Source of the DNA: Ligilactobacillus agilis DSM 20509
GTDB lineage: Bacteria > Bacillota > Bacilli > Lactobacillales > Lactobacillaceae
Reading direction: 5' to 3'
NCBI RefSeq assembly: GCF_001436215.1
Contig: NZ_AYYP01000024.1
Coordinates: 1 to 33,160, forward strand
DNA length: 33,160 nucleotides
Shown here in pieces: positions 23,974 to 33,066 of this stretch (within the stretch, counting starts at the first letter, position 1; each line of letters starts with the position of its first letter). Made by a program: the position numbers and the translations under genes. The notes under the pieces were generated by a model. The model was not told where the DNA came from and made no database searches. It worked only from the letters and a program-made list of their open reading frames with translations.

Positions 23974-25369
23974 CAAAATCCCTCCTTAGTGCTAGGCGCC
24001 CCTGGTTGAGGACTAGTTCATAGGTAACGTATCCTGGTAAGCACGAGCGCTGGTGCGAGATTAGCAGGATGCTAAGTTTTAATTTTTGACAGGTTTCAGT
24101 GATTAAGGTAAGTAATTTGTCAGCCGAACTAGTATCTAAGCTAGCTAAAGGCTCGTCTAACAACAACACCGGTTGAGCCATGATGAGCATGCTTAAGACC
24201 TGCAATTTTCGTTTTTGTCCACCCGAAAGTTGGTAGCAGGAATGATCTAGGTAAGCCGTTAGGTCTAAGACTTCGAGAGCCTGGGTAATTTTGGCGTCCG
24301 TCCAGTATCCTTTAGCCAGGGAGTGTTTTTTAGATAAGGCTAGTTCTTCTCTAACGGTTAGGCGGACAAATTGATTGTCACTGTCTTGAAAAACGAGGGC
24401 AACAATTTTGGCCCAGGACTTGGCTTTGTAACGACGACTGTCCCGTTTACGGTAGGCTATACTGCCATTAAAGGCTAGCTGCTTAGTGAGCGCCTTAAAA
24501 AAGCTGGATTTACCAACGCCGTTGGGCCCACTTAAAAGTCCCAGTTGCCCTTGAGGAAGGGTGAAACTATCGGTCTTAAAGAGCTGGCGGTTTTGGACAG
24601 TCACGGTTACATCTTGCCAGGTCAATTGGCCTGAATTGAGGGGAGTATAGGTTAACGGCTGCTCCTGTCTTTCTGTTAGCGAACTAAGCGGTAGGGGGGT
24701 TAGTTCACTTTTAGAAAAACGGTAAAGGTTATCCACTAAGCCGTAATACCCATTGGTGTCGTGGTCAGTGATAAAAATTGTCTTACCTGCTTCTAGCTGC
24801 AATTTTTTGAGGTCGGCTAACAAGGTTTGTTTACCCAGGGGATCTACGTTTGCGAAGGGTTCATCCAGTAGGATAATCTGACTATCGAGTGCTAGCGTAG
24901 TAGCCAAGGCCAGGCGCTGTTGTTCGCCTCCAGAAAGTTGAAAAAGGGGCCGGTCTTTTAGGGCGGTTAAATTTAGCTTGGTTAGAACTTGATTCAACTT
25001 AGGTTCAATTTGGTCGCGGGGAGTCTGGATATTTTCCAAGGCAAAGGTAATTTGCTTCGCGACGGTTGGCAAAGCAAATTGCCGGCTGGGCTCTTGAAAA
25101 AGCATGCTCACGTAGCGACTACGTTCATAAGGCACGATGGCTGCTACCGCTTGATTATTCAATAGAACTTGCCCACTGAGTAGCTTACCTCCGTACTGCG
25201 GATATAGACCCGCAAGTAGCTTAAAGAAGGTCGACTTACCACAACCAGATGGACCCGTTAGAAGGTTAAAACTGGCCGGTTGTAATTCAAAGTCGAGCTT
25301 GTCAATGATTAGCGGACCGTCTTCTTGGTAAGCAAAACTCAGGTTGTTAGTGATTAAACTAGCTGTCAT
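23966..25369 (-). CDS. ECF transporter double ATPase (YkoD-like)
   Basis: A 467-residue protein with two fused ABC ATPase domains, the energising part of an ECF transporter. Domain 1 has Walker A GPSGCGKST near residue 39, signature LSGGEQQRLALA and Walker B ILLDEPF; domain 2 has GPNGVGKSS, LSGGQKRKLQVLSM and VLLLDEPLAS. The fused form is typical of ykoEDC-type clusters. Its ATG overlaps the ykoE stop (TAATG). It works with the YkoE-like S component and the EcfT partner. Confidence 0.93.
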   Translation of the reverse strand: MTASLITNNLSFAYQEDGPLIIDKLDFELQPASFNLLTGPSGCGKSTFFKLLAGLYPQYGGKLLSGQVLLNNQAVAAIVPYERSRYVSMLFQEPSRQFALPTVAKQITFALENIQTPRDQIEPKLNQVLTKLNLTALKDRPLFQLSGGEQQRLALATTLALDSQIILLDEPFANVDPLGKQTLLADLKKLQLEAGKTIFITDHDTNGYYGLVDNLYRFSKSELTPLPLSSLTERQEQPLTYTPLNSGQLTWQDVTVTVQNRQLFKTDSFTLPQGQLGLLSGPNGVGKSSFFKALTKQLAFNGSIAYRKRDSRRYKAKSWAKIVALVFQDSDNQFVRLTVREELALSKKHSLAKGYWTDAKITQALEVLDLTAYLDHSCYQLSGGQKRKLQVLSMLIMAQPVLLLDEPLASLDTSSADKLLTLITETCQKLKLSILLISHQRSCLPGYVTYELVLNQGRLALRRDFDA

Positions 25370-25929
25370 TATCTTACCAACCCACTTTTACTAAGAAGTG
25401 CTTTAATCCAATAAACGAGGAGGCCAGCAAAAAAGCCGATTGAAAGCAAGCGAATAATAAATAAGCTGACAAGGAGTGCGAAGTTATAGGCAGCATAGCC
25501 ACTTTGAAATAAATCCCAGGCAAAAGTAACAATCGTTGAGGTGATTGTAGCTAGGATCAAGCTAAGTGCCCCCCAGTTTTTATAGGCGGTTAGGGTAAAA
25601 CCCAGTTCACTAGCTAGTCCTTGAATTAGACCGGAAATCAAGTTAGCCGCCCCCCAACTAGAAAAAAGCAGCATTTCAACGGTAGCTGCAAGGACTTCCC
25701 CAATGACGCTGGCGCCGGCTTTTTTTAAGAGAATGGCAGCTAAGGGCCCCGCCATAATCCAAACCCCTAGGGTAGCATCGTTAGCATAAACCTTAAGGGG
25801 GGTGGCAGCTAAGGCATAGTAAGTATAGCCCCATAATTGGTAAATAATTCCAAAGAAAATAGCAATAATTGCAAGTAAAATGACATCTTGAAGGGACCAA
25901 GCCTTCTTTTTTTGATTCGTAGTTTGCAT
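25369..25929 (-). CDS. ykoE: ECF substrate-binding component (YkoE-like, thiamine/HMP)
   Basis: A 186-residue membrane protein with about six hydrophobic segments, matching the YkoE S component of ECF transporters. YkoE proteins sit under TPP riboswitches and are predicted to import hydroxymethylpyrimidine or another thiamine precursor; the riboswitch here supports that. Segments WIMAGPLAAILLKKAGASVIGEVLAATVEML and SGLIQGLASELGF are family-like. I use ATG 25929, 9 bases after AAAGGGG; earlier TTG codons are possible. It is first in the operon with the ATPase and EcfT genes. Confidence 0.85.
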   Translation of the reverse strand: MQTTNQKKKAWSLQDVILLAIIAIFFGIIYQLWGYTYYALAATPLKVYANDATLGVWIMAGPLAAILLKKAGASVIGEVLAATVEMLLFSSWGAANLISGLIQGLASELGFTLTAYKNWGALSLILATITSTIVTFAWDLFQSGYAAYNFALLVSLFIIRLLSIGFFAGLLVYWIKALLSKSGLVR

Positions 25930-25971
25930 AAGCAACAACCCCTTTATAAGTTTAATTGTCGCAATTACAAG

Positions 25972-26000
25972 AAAAAAGACCGGAAAAGTAATTCCCGGCC
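25972..26000 (-). terminator. Riboswitch-controlled terminator
   Basis: On the minus strand GGCCGG and CCGGTC arms (26000-25995 and 25984-25979) plus inner pairs form a stem followed by six T (25977-25972), 43 bases before the ykoE start. Confidence 0.75.
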
Positions 26001-26044
26001 TGGATACGTACGTTAGTATTAGCTATTTCGTCTGAAATGCTAAA

Positions 26045-26118
26045 ACAAGACTTCCTACGCTGGTATAATCCAGATCAGGTTCATGGGTATTTCTCAGCCA
26101 CAGGGCACCCCAGCTTGT
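26045..26118 (-). promoter_or_regulatory. TPP riboswitch (thi box) aptamer
   Basis: The minus strand carries all conserved parts of the TPP aptamer: GGGGTGCCC, GGCTGAGA, ACCCATGAACCTGATCTGG and the closing CCAGCGTAGGAAG; P1 is ACAAG (26118-26114) with CTTGT (26049-26045). When TPP binds, the downstream terminator (25972-26000) forms. The aptamer strand CTGGAT (26073-26068) can also pair with ATCCAG (26005-26000), which abuts and includes the first base of the terminator 5' arm, a likely antiterminator. Confidence 0.95.
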
Positions 26119-26134
26119 AATTATCAACGCTTAC

Positions 26135-26163
26135 ATTCTAGCAAAGGACCACGGAAAAGTAAA
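26135..26163 (-). promoter_or_regulatory. Promoter of the riboswitch-ykoEDC operon
   Basis: On the minus strand TTTACT (26163-26158) and TAGAAT (26140-26135) are 17 bases apart, just upstream of the aptamer. Confidence 0.6.
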
Positions 26164-26226
26164 TAAATTGAGAACAACTTTTAGTTAAAGCTACTTGGAA
26201 TGTAGTTTAGAATCAATCTAAAAAAC

Positions 26227-26255
26227 TTGCAAATAAGCCTGTTAAATAATATAAT
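26227..26255 (+). promoter_or_regulatory. Promoter of the DyP peroxidase gene
   Basis: TTGCAA (26227-26232) and a perfect TATAAT (26250-26255) have 17-base spacing, 35 bases before the start codon. Confidence 0.75.
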
Positions 26256-26290
26256 CAAGGTAATAAAAGGATGAAAGAAGGAATCAGCTT

Positions 26291-27244
26291 ATGGCAATCG
26301 ATCCTAAGAAGGCTCAAGATGTTTGGAAAGATATTGGTGAACACGTTCAGTTTACGGTTTTAAAACTTAAGCGTGAAGATCAAGCCCATGAATTAGAGGT
26401 AATTCGTGAATTTTGTGATAGGTATCAAGCGATTATTCGTTCTTTGAAAATCCGTGATTCTAATCCGCAGGCAGAATCAAGGTTAAAGGTGACGTTTGGT
26501 TTTTCAAATGCGGCTTGGGATTACCTGTTTCCTAATGGCCCTAAGCCCAAGGAATTGGAAACTTATACCGAATTAAAGGGGCCTAAGTATAAGATGCCAG
26601 CTAGTGAAGGTGACCTTTTCTTCCATATTCGTGCAAGTAACGAGGCCGTTGTTTACGAAGCTCAAACTCAATTTATGCGCTTCTTGCGTGATGTCACAGA
26701 AGTGGTTGATGAGACTAAGGGTTTTAGATACTTTGAAGGACGGGCAATCATCGGCTTTATCGATGGAACTGAAGCTCCAGAAGTAGAGAAGGCTGCTGAT
26801 TATGCCTTAATTGGTGACGAAGACCCAACTTTTGAAAATGGTTCTTATGCCTTTGCCCAAAAGTGGTTACACAACATGGACTTTTGGAATAAATTGAAGA
26901 CAGAAGACCAAGAAAAGGCCGTGGGTCGGGAAAAGTTTAGTGATATTGAATTAGAAGACGAAGATAAGTTTAAAAATGCCCATAATGTCAGTTCTAAAGT
27001 TGAAATTGACGGTGAGGAGCAAAAGATTATTCGGATGAACGTGCCTTTCTCCGACCCAGCTTCTGGTAAAACAGGGACTTACTTCATGGGTTATGCACGT
27101 CATTGGCGGGTAACTAAAATGATGTTGCAACAAATGCTAGATACATCTGACTTCTTACTAACTTTCTCGAAGATTTTATCCGGGCAGTTATTCTTTATTC
27201 CTTCTAAGGATACCCTTGACGATATTACTGACGAAAAAATTTAG
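26291..27244 (+). CDS. DyP-type haem peroxidase
   Basis: A 317-residue dye-decolourising peroxidase, a haem enzyme that reduces hydrogen peroxide with a broad electron donor range. The signature GFIDGT is at 155-160 with catalytic Asp158; the proximal haem ligand is probably His231 (NAHN) and the distal Arg is 248 (IIRMNVPF). No Tat or Sec signal is visible, so it should be cytosolic, unlike EfeB. AGAAGGAA precedes the ATG. It has a strong promoter and is followed after 77 bases by a cytochrome b5-like gene. Lactobacilli generally do not make haem, so activity would depend on haem uptake. Confidence 0.88.
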   Translation: MAIDPKKAQDVWKDIGEHVQFTVLKLKREDQAHELEVIREFCDRYQAIIRSLKIRDSNPQAESRLKVTFGFSNAAWDYLFPNGPKPKELETYTELKGPKYKMPASEGDLFFHIRASNEAVVYEAQTQFMRFLRDVTEVVDETKGFRYFEGRAIIGFIDGTEAPEVEKAADYALIGDEDPTFENGSYAFAQKWLHNMDFWNKLKTEDQEKAVGREKFSDIELEDEDKFKNAHNVSSKVEIDGEEQKIIRMNVPFSDPASGKTGTYFMGYARHWRVTKMMLQQMLDTSDFLLTFSKILSGQLFFIPSKDTLDDITDEKI

Positions 27245-27321
27245 TAGTGCAAGGCTTTTTATTAGGTATCAGTCAACTAGCATGGTAGAATACTCTTAGA
27301 TAAAGGTAATGAGGAGGAATT

Positions 27322-27561
27322 ATGATGGCAGAAAAGACATTTACAAAAGCTGAACTAGCACAATTCGATGGTCAAAATGGTAACAAAGCTTATGTTGCGG
27401 TTGATGGGGTCGTGTATGATGTGACTAATGTTGCAGCTTGGAAAGATGGAGCCCACCATGGTAACAAGGCGGGTAACGACGTTACAGCTGGATTAGGACA
27501 TTCGCCTCACGGAGAAAGAGTATTGAAAAAGCTTGAAGTGGTTGGCAAGCTAGTCGACTAG
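27322..27561 (+). CDS. Small cytochrome b5-like haem-binding protein
   Basis: A 79-residue stand-alone cytochrome b5 domain: FTKAELAQFDGQNGNKAYVAVDGVVYDVT then WKDGAHHG and the second His region GLGHSPHG, with His45/46 and His60/63 as the candidate haem ligands. No signal or membrane segment is seen, so it is cytosolic. It may carry electrons or hold haem or another ligand. GAGGAGGAATT precedes two ATG codons (27322, 27325). A TGGTAGAAT extended -10 precedes it, so it may have its own promoter, but it lies just behind DyP with no terminator between. Confidence 0.85.
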   Translation: MMAEKTFTKAELAQFDGQNGNKAYVAVDGVVYDVTNVAAWKDGAHHGNKAGNDVTAGLGHSPHGERVLKKLEVVGKLVD

Positions 27562-27577
27562 GCTAAAAAGAGGGATG

Positions 27578-27627
27578 TAAGACAGGGAGAAAGGCCTAAC
27601 AGTTTTTCTTGCCTGTCTTATTTTTTT
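27578..27627 (+). terminator. Intrinsic terminator after the cytochrome b5-like gene
   Basis: TAAGACAGG (27578-27586) pairs perfectly with CCTGTCTTA (27612-27620), with further AGAAA/TTTCT pairing inside, then seven T. Confidence 0.88.
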
Positions 27628-27707
27628 GAACATTAGCTAGAAAAGTACTGAAGGCTTGGTTGCTTTTAGGCTATAATAATAAAAACATAAGGCTGGTTTA
27701 AGAGGTT

Positions 27708-28712
27708 ATGAAGGGAAAAGTGAGAATAATAGATGTCGCGCAAAAGGCGGGGGTTTCGGTGACCACCGTTTCGCAAATACTAAATGGTAAAGGAGAACGG
27801 TTTAGCCAGGCGACGCAAGATAAGGTTAGAAAAATTAGGGATGAATTAGGTTATGTACCTGATTTTAATGCTCGTAATTTAATAATGGGGTCCGCTAAGA
27901 CAATTGGGATTATCATTCCTAATATCACTAACCCCTTTTTTGCAACCTTTGTTAGGGGGGTTGAAGTAGCGGCCCAACGTGGTGACTTTATTCCCCTTGT
28001 TTTAAGTGGCAATGGTAACCCTGATTTGGAGCGGCAATACGTAGAGCAGTTAATCCAAAGAACGGTTGACGGCCTAATTATTGCCAGCCCTGCGGTTAAC
28101 AAGGATACCATTGATCATTTTCTTAAGGCGAACGGGGTCCCTTACCTGCTGATAGATCAAAACCCCCTAGATGATGGAGACCGGGTCAGCACGGATGATT
28201 ATTTAGGAGCTAAGTTAGCAGTGGAGCACCTAATTAAGTTAGGTCATAAGCGGATAGCGATGCTTTATTGTGATAAACCATCTGTAAATCAAGCCCAACG
28301 GTTGCAAGGTTATAAAGACCAGTTACAGTCAGCTGGACTAGAATTGACCGATGATTTAATCGTTACCGGGCCTTTGAGTAAACTTGGAGGCTACCAGGCT
28401 AGTGAGCAGGTTTTACAAACTAAGGCCAGTGCCGTTTTTGCGGTCAATGATGAAATGGCCATCGGACTTTACCGGGGCCTTAATGAGCGGGGCCTTGAGG
28501 TGCCGGCTGATTTATCGATTGTAGGTTACGATAATATTGATTTATCTGAGTATGTAAATCCACCGTTAACGACCATTGCCCAACCGGTATTTGAAATGGG
28601 ACAGGTAGCTTTTAGAACCTTGTTACAACGAATCGAGCAACCTGATGCGCCAGCGCAAAAAATTAAATTACCGGTTGAATTGGTGGTTAGGGAGAGTAGC
28701 CGCAAAGTTTAG
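27708..28712 (+). CDS. LacI-family transcriptional regulator
   Basis: A 334-residue regulator: residues 5-57 are the LacI helix-turn-helix and hinge (IDVAQKAGVSVTTVSQILNG), residues 62-330 a periplasmic-binding-like sugar domain of the RbsR/PurR type (TIGIIIPNITNPFFA, then FAVNDEMAIGLYRGL). It should repress sugar genes until a sugar binds. No sugar operon is adjacent, so the target is elsewhere or unknown. The start is not certain: AGAGG lies only 2 bases before ATG 27708; GTG at 27720 (VRIIDVAQ...) is the alternative. A -10-like TATAAT is at 27672-27677. Confidence 0.88.
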   Translation: MKGKVRIIDVAQKAGVSVTTVSQILNGKGERFSQATQDKVRKIRDELGYVPDFNARNLIMGSAKTIGIIIPNITNPFFATFVRGVEVAAQRGDFIPLVLSGNGNPDLERQYVEQLIQRTVDGLIIASPAVNKDTIDHFLKANGVPYLLIDQNPLDDGDRVSTDDYLGAKLAVEHLIKLGHKRIAMLYCDKPSVNQAQRLQGYKDQLQSAGLELTDDLIVTGPLSKLGGYQASEQVLQTKASAVFAVNDEMAIGLYRGLNERGLEVPADLSIVGYDNIDLSEYVNPPLTTIAQPVFEMGQVAFRTLLQRIEQPDAPAQKIKLPVELVVRESSRKV

Positions 28713-28805
28713 GCAGCTAGCGTAAAGAAAATAACTAAATTTTCTGAAAATCTAGCCTAATATCAGTTATAATAGGAAACGAAGAAAGTAGAGGTGCGTT
28801 AGAAG

Positions 28806-29984
28806 ATGCCTAAAATTTTGTTATTAAATGCCGGCAGTTCTTCCGTTAAATGGAAGTTATTTGAAATCGACAATGAAGCAGTAGTTGCTAAGGGGTTAGT
28901 TGAAAGAATGTTAACTCCAGAAGCTAAGTGGGAGATTAGTTATGGCAAAGAAAGTGCGCAAGAAACAATTCCTAACTTAACTTATGAGCAAGCTGCGCAA
29001 TTAATTATTACTAAGTTACAAGAATTAGAAATTACTAGTTTGGCCGACATCAAAGCGGTTGGTCACCGGGTAGTTGCTGGGGGACATACCTTTAAGCAAG
29101 CAACCCTGGTTGATGAAGAAGCGTTAGACCAAATTAAGCAACTAAGCAGTCACGCTCCCTTGCATAATCCCATGGAAGCTAAGTACATTGAGTTAATGCA
29201 AGCAGTCATGCCCAAAACGCCTCAGTATGCAGTTTTTGATAGTCGGTTCTTTACGGATATGCCAGAAGTTAATTCAATTTACAGTCTACCTTACGAATTG
29301 ACTGAAAAATATGGCTTAAGAAAGTATGGGGAGCACGGTATTAGCCACACCTATATCTCTAAGCGGGCAGCCACCTTATTAGGTAAGGATTTGGCTGATT
29401 TGAAGATGATTACTTTACACTTAGGGAGTGGGTCGTCAGTTGCCGCTTTGAAGGATGGCAAAGCTTATGATACTTCAATGGGCTTTACACCGTTAACTGG
29501 CTTAACGATGGGGACCCGGGCAGGCGACTTGGATCCAGCCTTAGTTCCATTCTTGATGGCCGAATTGAACTTAAATGCTAAGCAAGTCTTAGAGCTCTTT
29601 AACAGTAAATCTGGTTTGCTAGGGCTTTCTGGGCTTTCAGCCGACATGCGGGATATTGATAAAGCTATTGCCGCTGGTAATAAGCGAGCTGAGTTGGCCT
29701 TAGAGATTTTCATTAACCGGGTGGTTAAGTACGTCGGGAGCTTTTATGCTGAATTGGGTGGCTTAGATGTACTCGTATTTGCCGGTGGTATTGGTGAAAA
29801 CAACCGTGCTTTGAGACAAAAGATTGCCCAAAAGTTAGCCTGCTTAGGCATTGTGATTGATGCTAACTTGAATCAAAAACTAACCGAGGGAGTTATTTCA
29901 CCTGCTGATGCTAAGGTGACTACCTTAGTGGTACCAACTAATGAAGAATTGGCGATGGTCCAAGAGATAAAAGCGGTTATGTAA
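28806..29984 (+). CDS. ackA: Acetate kinase
   Basis: A 392-residue acetate kinase: acetyl phosphate plus ADP gives acetate plus ATP, the extra ATP of the phosphoketolase pathway. The substrate-binding opening KILLLNAGSSSVKW (Asn at residue 8), GHRVVAGGH, the phosphate loop LHLGSGSS and TMGTRAGDLDP, and the late FAGGIGENN are all in place. Length is typical. GAGGTG stands 9 bases before the ATG; TATAAT at 28768-28773 is a good -10. No pta is next to it, consistent with Xfp supplying acetyl phosphate. A terminator follows. Confidence 0.96.
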   Translation: MPKILLLNAGSSSVKWKLFEIDNEAVVAKGLVERMLTPEAKWEISYGKESAQETIPNLTYEQAAQLIITKLQELEITSLADIKAVGHRVVAGGHTFKQATLVDEEALDQIKQLSSHAPLHNPMEAKYIELMQAVMPKTPQYAVFDSRFFTDMPEVNSIYSLPYELTEKYGLRKYGEHGISHTYISKRAATLLGKDLADLKMITLHLGSGSSVAALKDGKAYDTSMGFTPLTGLTMGTRAGDLDPALVPFLMAELNLNAKQVLELFNSKSGLLGLSGLSADMRDIDKAIAAGNKRAELALEIFINRVVKYVGSFYAELGGLDVLVFAGGIGENNRALRQKIAQKLACLGIVIDANLNQKLTEGVISPADAKVTTLVVPTNEELAMVQEIKAVM

Positions 29985-30001
29985 ATTAAATAAACGATGT
30001 T

Positions 30002-30047
30002 AGGGTAGAATTTTATGGCAGGAATGCGATGAAAGGCTACCCTTTTT
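30002..30047 (+). terminator. Intrinsic terminator of ackA
   Basis: AGGGTAG (30002-30008) pairs with CTACCCT (30037-30043) across a long loop, followed by TTTT. Confidence 0.6.
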
Positions 30048-30072
30048 AAAAATATTTAGGAAAGGTAAATCT

Positions 30073-30660
30073 ATGCAATATAAGACACATGTTACCACCT
30101 CACTAGCGTTAGGCTTGCCTTTGATTGTGAGTAGTCAACAGTTGAGTGCACTTAATGTGGGGGCGTTATTAGTTGGTTGTTTATTACCGGACATTGATCA
30201 ACCTACATCCTTTTTGGGAAAACGCAATCGCTTGGTCAGTGGAGTAACCCATAAAACCTTAGGTCACCGCGGGGGGACGCACTCACTTTTGGGACTAGTG
30301 ATAGTTTTTGTAATGGTGGCCTTTATTAGTCAGCGCTATTTTAACTTTGCTGGGCGTTATTTTCCTTTTTGGCTATGTACTGGTTATCTCTTCCACCTAC
30401 TTGAAGACAGCTTTTCAAAAGACGGGGTCAAGTGGTTGTGGCCGTTAGGTAAAAAAGGCATCCGGACCGGCAGAAAATGGCTAACTTATAGTACCGGGGG
30501 AATTGGTGAATACCTCTTACTTGGTTTTACTTTTTGCTTACTCCTAATTGAGATACGGTTAATCTGGTTGAATCAACTAGGAAATTTTTTGCCTTCGGGA
30601 ATGTTAGCGCACTTACAGGCACTGACATTAAAGTTGCAAACAATTTTTAGTTCTAATTAA
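30073..30660 (+). CDS. YdjM-like membrane-bound metal-dependent hydrolase
   Basis: A 195-residue membrane protein of the YdjM family (DUF457/PF04307). Conserved metal-ligand motifs are visible: His6 (TH), LLPDIDQP, HRGGTHSL and FHLLEDSFSKDG, among four to five hydrophobic segments. Family members are called inner-membrane hydrolases, and the real activity is mostly unknown. AGGAAAGG precedes the ATG. It lies between the ackA terminator and the perR-like promoter as a single-gene unit, with no clear terminator behind it. Confidence 0.85.
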   Translation: MQYKTHVTTSLALGLPLIVSSQQLSALNVGALLVGCLLPDIDQPTSFLGKRNRLVSGVTHKTLGHRGGTHSLLGLVIVFVMVAFISQRYFNFAGRYFPFWLCTGYLFHLLEDSFSKDGVKWLWPLGKKGIRTGRKWLTYSTGGIGEYLLLGFTFCLLLIEIRLIWLNQLGNFLPSGMLAHLQALTLKLQTIFSSN

Positions 30661-30674
30661 TCTCTTTCTTTAAA

Positions 30675-30703
30675 TGGACTTTTAGTATCTTTTGCGTCAT
30701 AAT
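30675..30703 (+). promoter_or_regulatory. Promoter of the perR-like gene
   Basis: TGGACT (30675-30680) and CATAAT (30698-30703) have 17-base spacing; the match is moderate. A leader of about 70 bases follows. I see no clear PerR box. Confidence 0.4.
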
Positions 30704-30777
30704 AGGAAGTGAGAAGATAGTTTTTAAAAATTATAAACCAGAAAGATTTATAAGCGCTAAGAGGAAGGAGACTCGTT

Positions 30778-31230
30778 ATGCTAAGAAATCAAGAAATGTT
30801 AGTAACTGCAGCTCGAACTTTGAAAGAGCGGAGTATTAAAAATACCCCCCAACGTCAAGTTATTTTAGCATACTTGATGAATTCAAAGGCTCACCCATCC
30901 ATTGAGATGATTCACCAGCATGTTCAAGAAAGTGGCTTTAGTGTTAGCTTAGCAACTGTGTATAATACGCTGGAACTTTTTTTGAAGAATAAGCTGATTA
31001 TTGAGGTTACTCCGGATAGTGAAGGACACATGCGTTACGACTACTTTGAACGGCCTCATTATCATGTCATCTGTGTTAACTGCAATAAGATTGTTGACGT
31101 CTACAATGACACCTTTACTGAGTTAGAAAAAGAAGCGGCCCAAACAACTGGTTACCAAGTATATAACAGTCAGTATGAGGTTTATGGACTTTGCCCTGAT
31201 TGTCAAAAAAAGCTAGTAGCCGATAGTTGA
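30778..31230 (+). CDS. perR: PerR-type Fur-family regulator
   Basis: A 150-residue Fur-family repressor. An N-terminal winged helix (KNTPQRQVILAYL, ATVYNTLELF) is joined to a dimer domain with structural zinc cysteines C99-x2-C102 and C139-x2-C142. Likely regulatory metal ligands are His39, Asp88, His94, His96 and Asp107, the pattern of PerR (Asp88 in place of the Glu of Fur), so peroxide sensing by Fe/Mn is the best call; Fur or Zur cannot be wholly excluded. AGGAAGGAG precedes the ATG. The tyrS promoter begins in its stop codon. The DyP peroxidase at 26291 is a possible target. Confidence 0.85.
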   Translation: MLRNQEMLVTAARTLKERSIKNTPQRQVILAYLMNSKAHPSIEMIHQHVQESGFSVSLATVYNTLELFLKNKLIIEVTPDSEGHMRYDYFERPHYHVICVNCNKIVDVYNDTFTELEKEAAQTTGYQVYNSQYEVYGLCPDCQKKLVADS

Positions 31231-31255
31231 CAAGCCTAGCGTAATAGCATATATT
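31227..31255 (+). promoter_or_regulatory. Promoter of the tyrS T-box transcript
   Basis: A perfect TTGACA (31227-31232) and TATATT (31250-31255) are 17 bases apart. The -35 box overlaps the TGA of perR (31228-31230). Transcription would begin near 31262, at the base of T-box Stem I. Confidence 0.8.
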
Positions 31256-31257
31256 AA

Positions 31258-31481
31258 TGTTATTACAGGCGTTGAAGTAGCCCAGTAGGATAATGGTCCC
31301 TGGCTAAGAGACTTGGTGGTAGCTGTAAACCAAGGCAAACCAGTTATCTGAATTACACTATGGAGCTAATAACGGGTCATTCCGATATTGATGACAGAGT
31401 TGGCTGTTTTGACAGCAAACTGGGTGGTAACGCGGAGAATTTCGTCCCTAATGCACTTACGGGTGCGTTAGGGACTTTTTT
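31258..31481 (+). promoter_or_regulatory. Tyrosine T-box leader of tyrS
   Basis: Stem I closes with GTTATTA (31259-31265) and TAATAAC (31367-31373). The specifier codon TAC (Tyr) is at 31354-31356 on the 3' side, followed by a purine. The T-box sequence TGGGTGGTAACGCGG (31421-31435) holds the bulge that pairs with the free tRNA end. The terminator has arms GTCCCTAATGCAC (31444-31456) and GTGCGTTAGGGAC (31463-31475), then six T. Uncharged tRNA-Tyr should favour the antiterminator and tyrS expression. Confidence 0.95.
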
Positions 31482-31488
31482 AGTATAA

Positions 31489-32757
<1,269 letters not shown>

Positions 32758-32766
32758 TTCTATCTT

Positions 32767-32802
32767 AAAAAAGAGTCAAAAAATTTTTTTGACTCTTTTT
32801 TG
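32767..32802 (+). terminator. Intrinsic terminator of tyrS
   Basis: AAAAAAGAGTCAAAAAA and its complement (about 32767-32783 and 32784-32801) form a near-perfect stem ending in six T. Confidence 0.85.
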
Positions 32803-32955
32803 TTTGGGTAAAAATCGAACTAAAAGCAAGTTGTTAATTCTATAATTCGTTTTATATTATTTTGAGTTATTCTTGCCAGCCGTTAAGGGTAACAGATTGA
32901 ATTAAATGACGAAAAATACGAATGGGATTTATTGTTGATAGTAGTAAAAACTTAC

Positions 32956-32984
32956 TTGACGATAAAAAAATAAAAAGGTATAGT
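32956..32984 (+). promoter_or_regulatory. rRNA operon promoter P1
   Basis: TTGACG (32956-32961) and TATAGT (32979-32984) are 17 bases apart, in AT-rich sequence that could act as an UP element. A further TTGACG at 32996-33001 has no good -10. Confidence 0.75.
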
Positions 32985-33037
32985 ATAAACATCGCTTGAC
33001 GTTAACGCGTTAGCGAACAAAGTTAGAAAAATATTTC

Positions 33038-33066
33038 TTGACAGTCATTTAATTTTTTGTTAAATT
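33038..33066 (+). promoter_or_regulatory. rRNA operon promoter P2
   Basis: A perfect TTGACA (33038-33043) and TAAATT (33061-33066) are 17 bases apart, 82 bases downstream of P1. Tandem promoters of this spacing are normal for Firmicute rrn operons. Confidence 0.75.

Noticed and set aside
30721-30777. A PerR box before the perR-like gene
   Set aside because: TTATAA and TTTATAA occur as direct, not inverted, copies with the wrong spacing.
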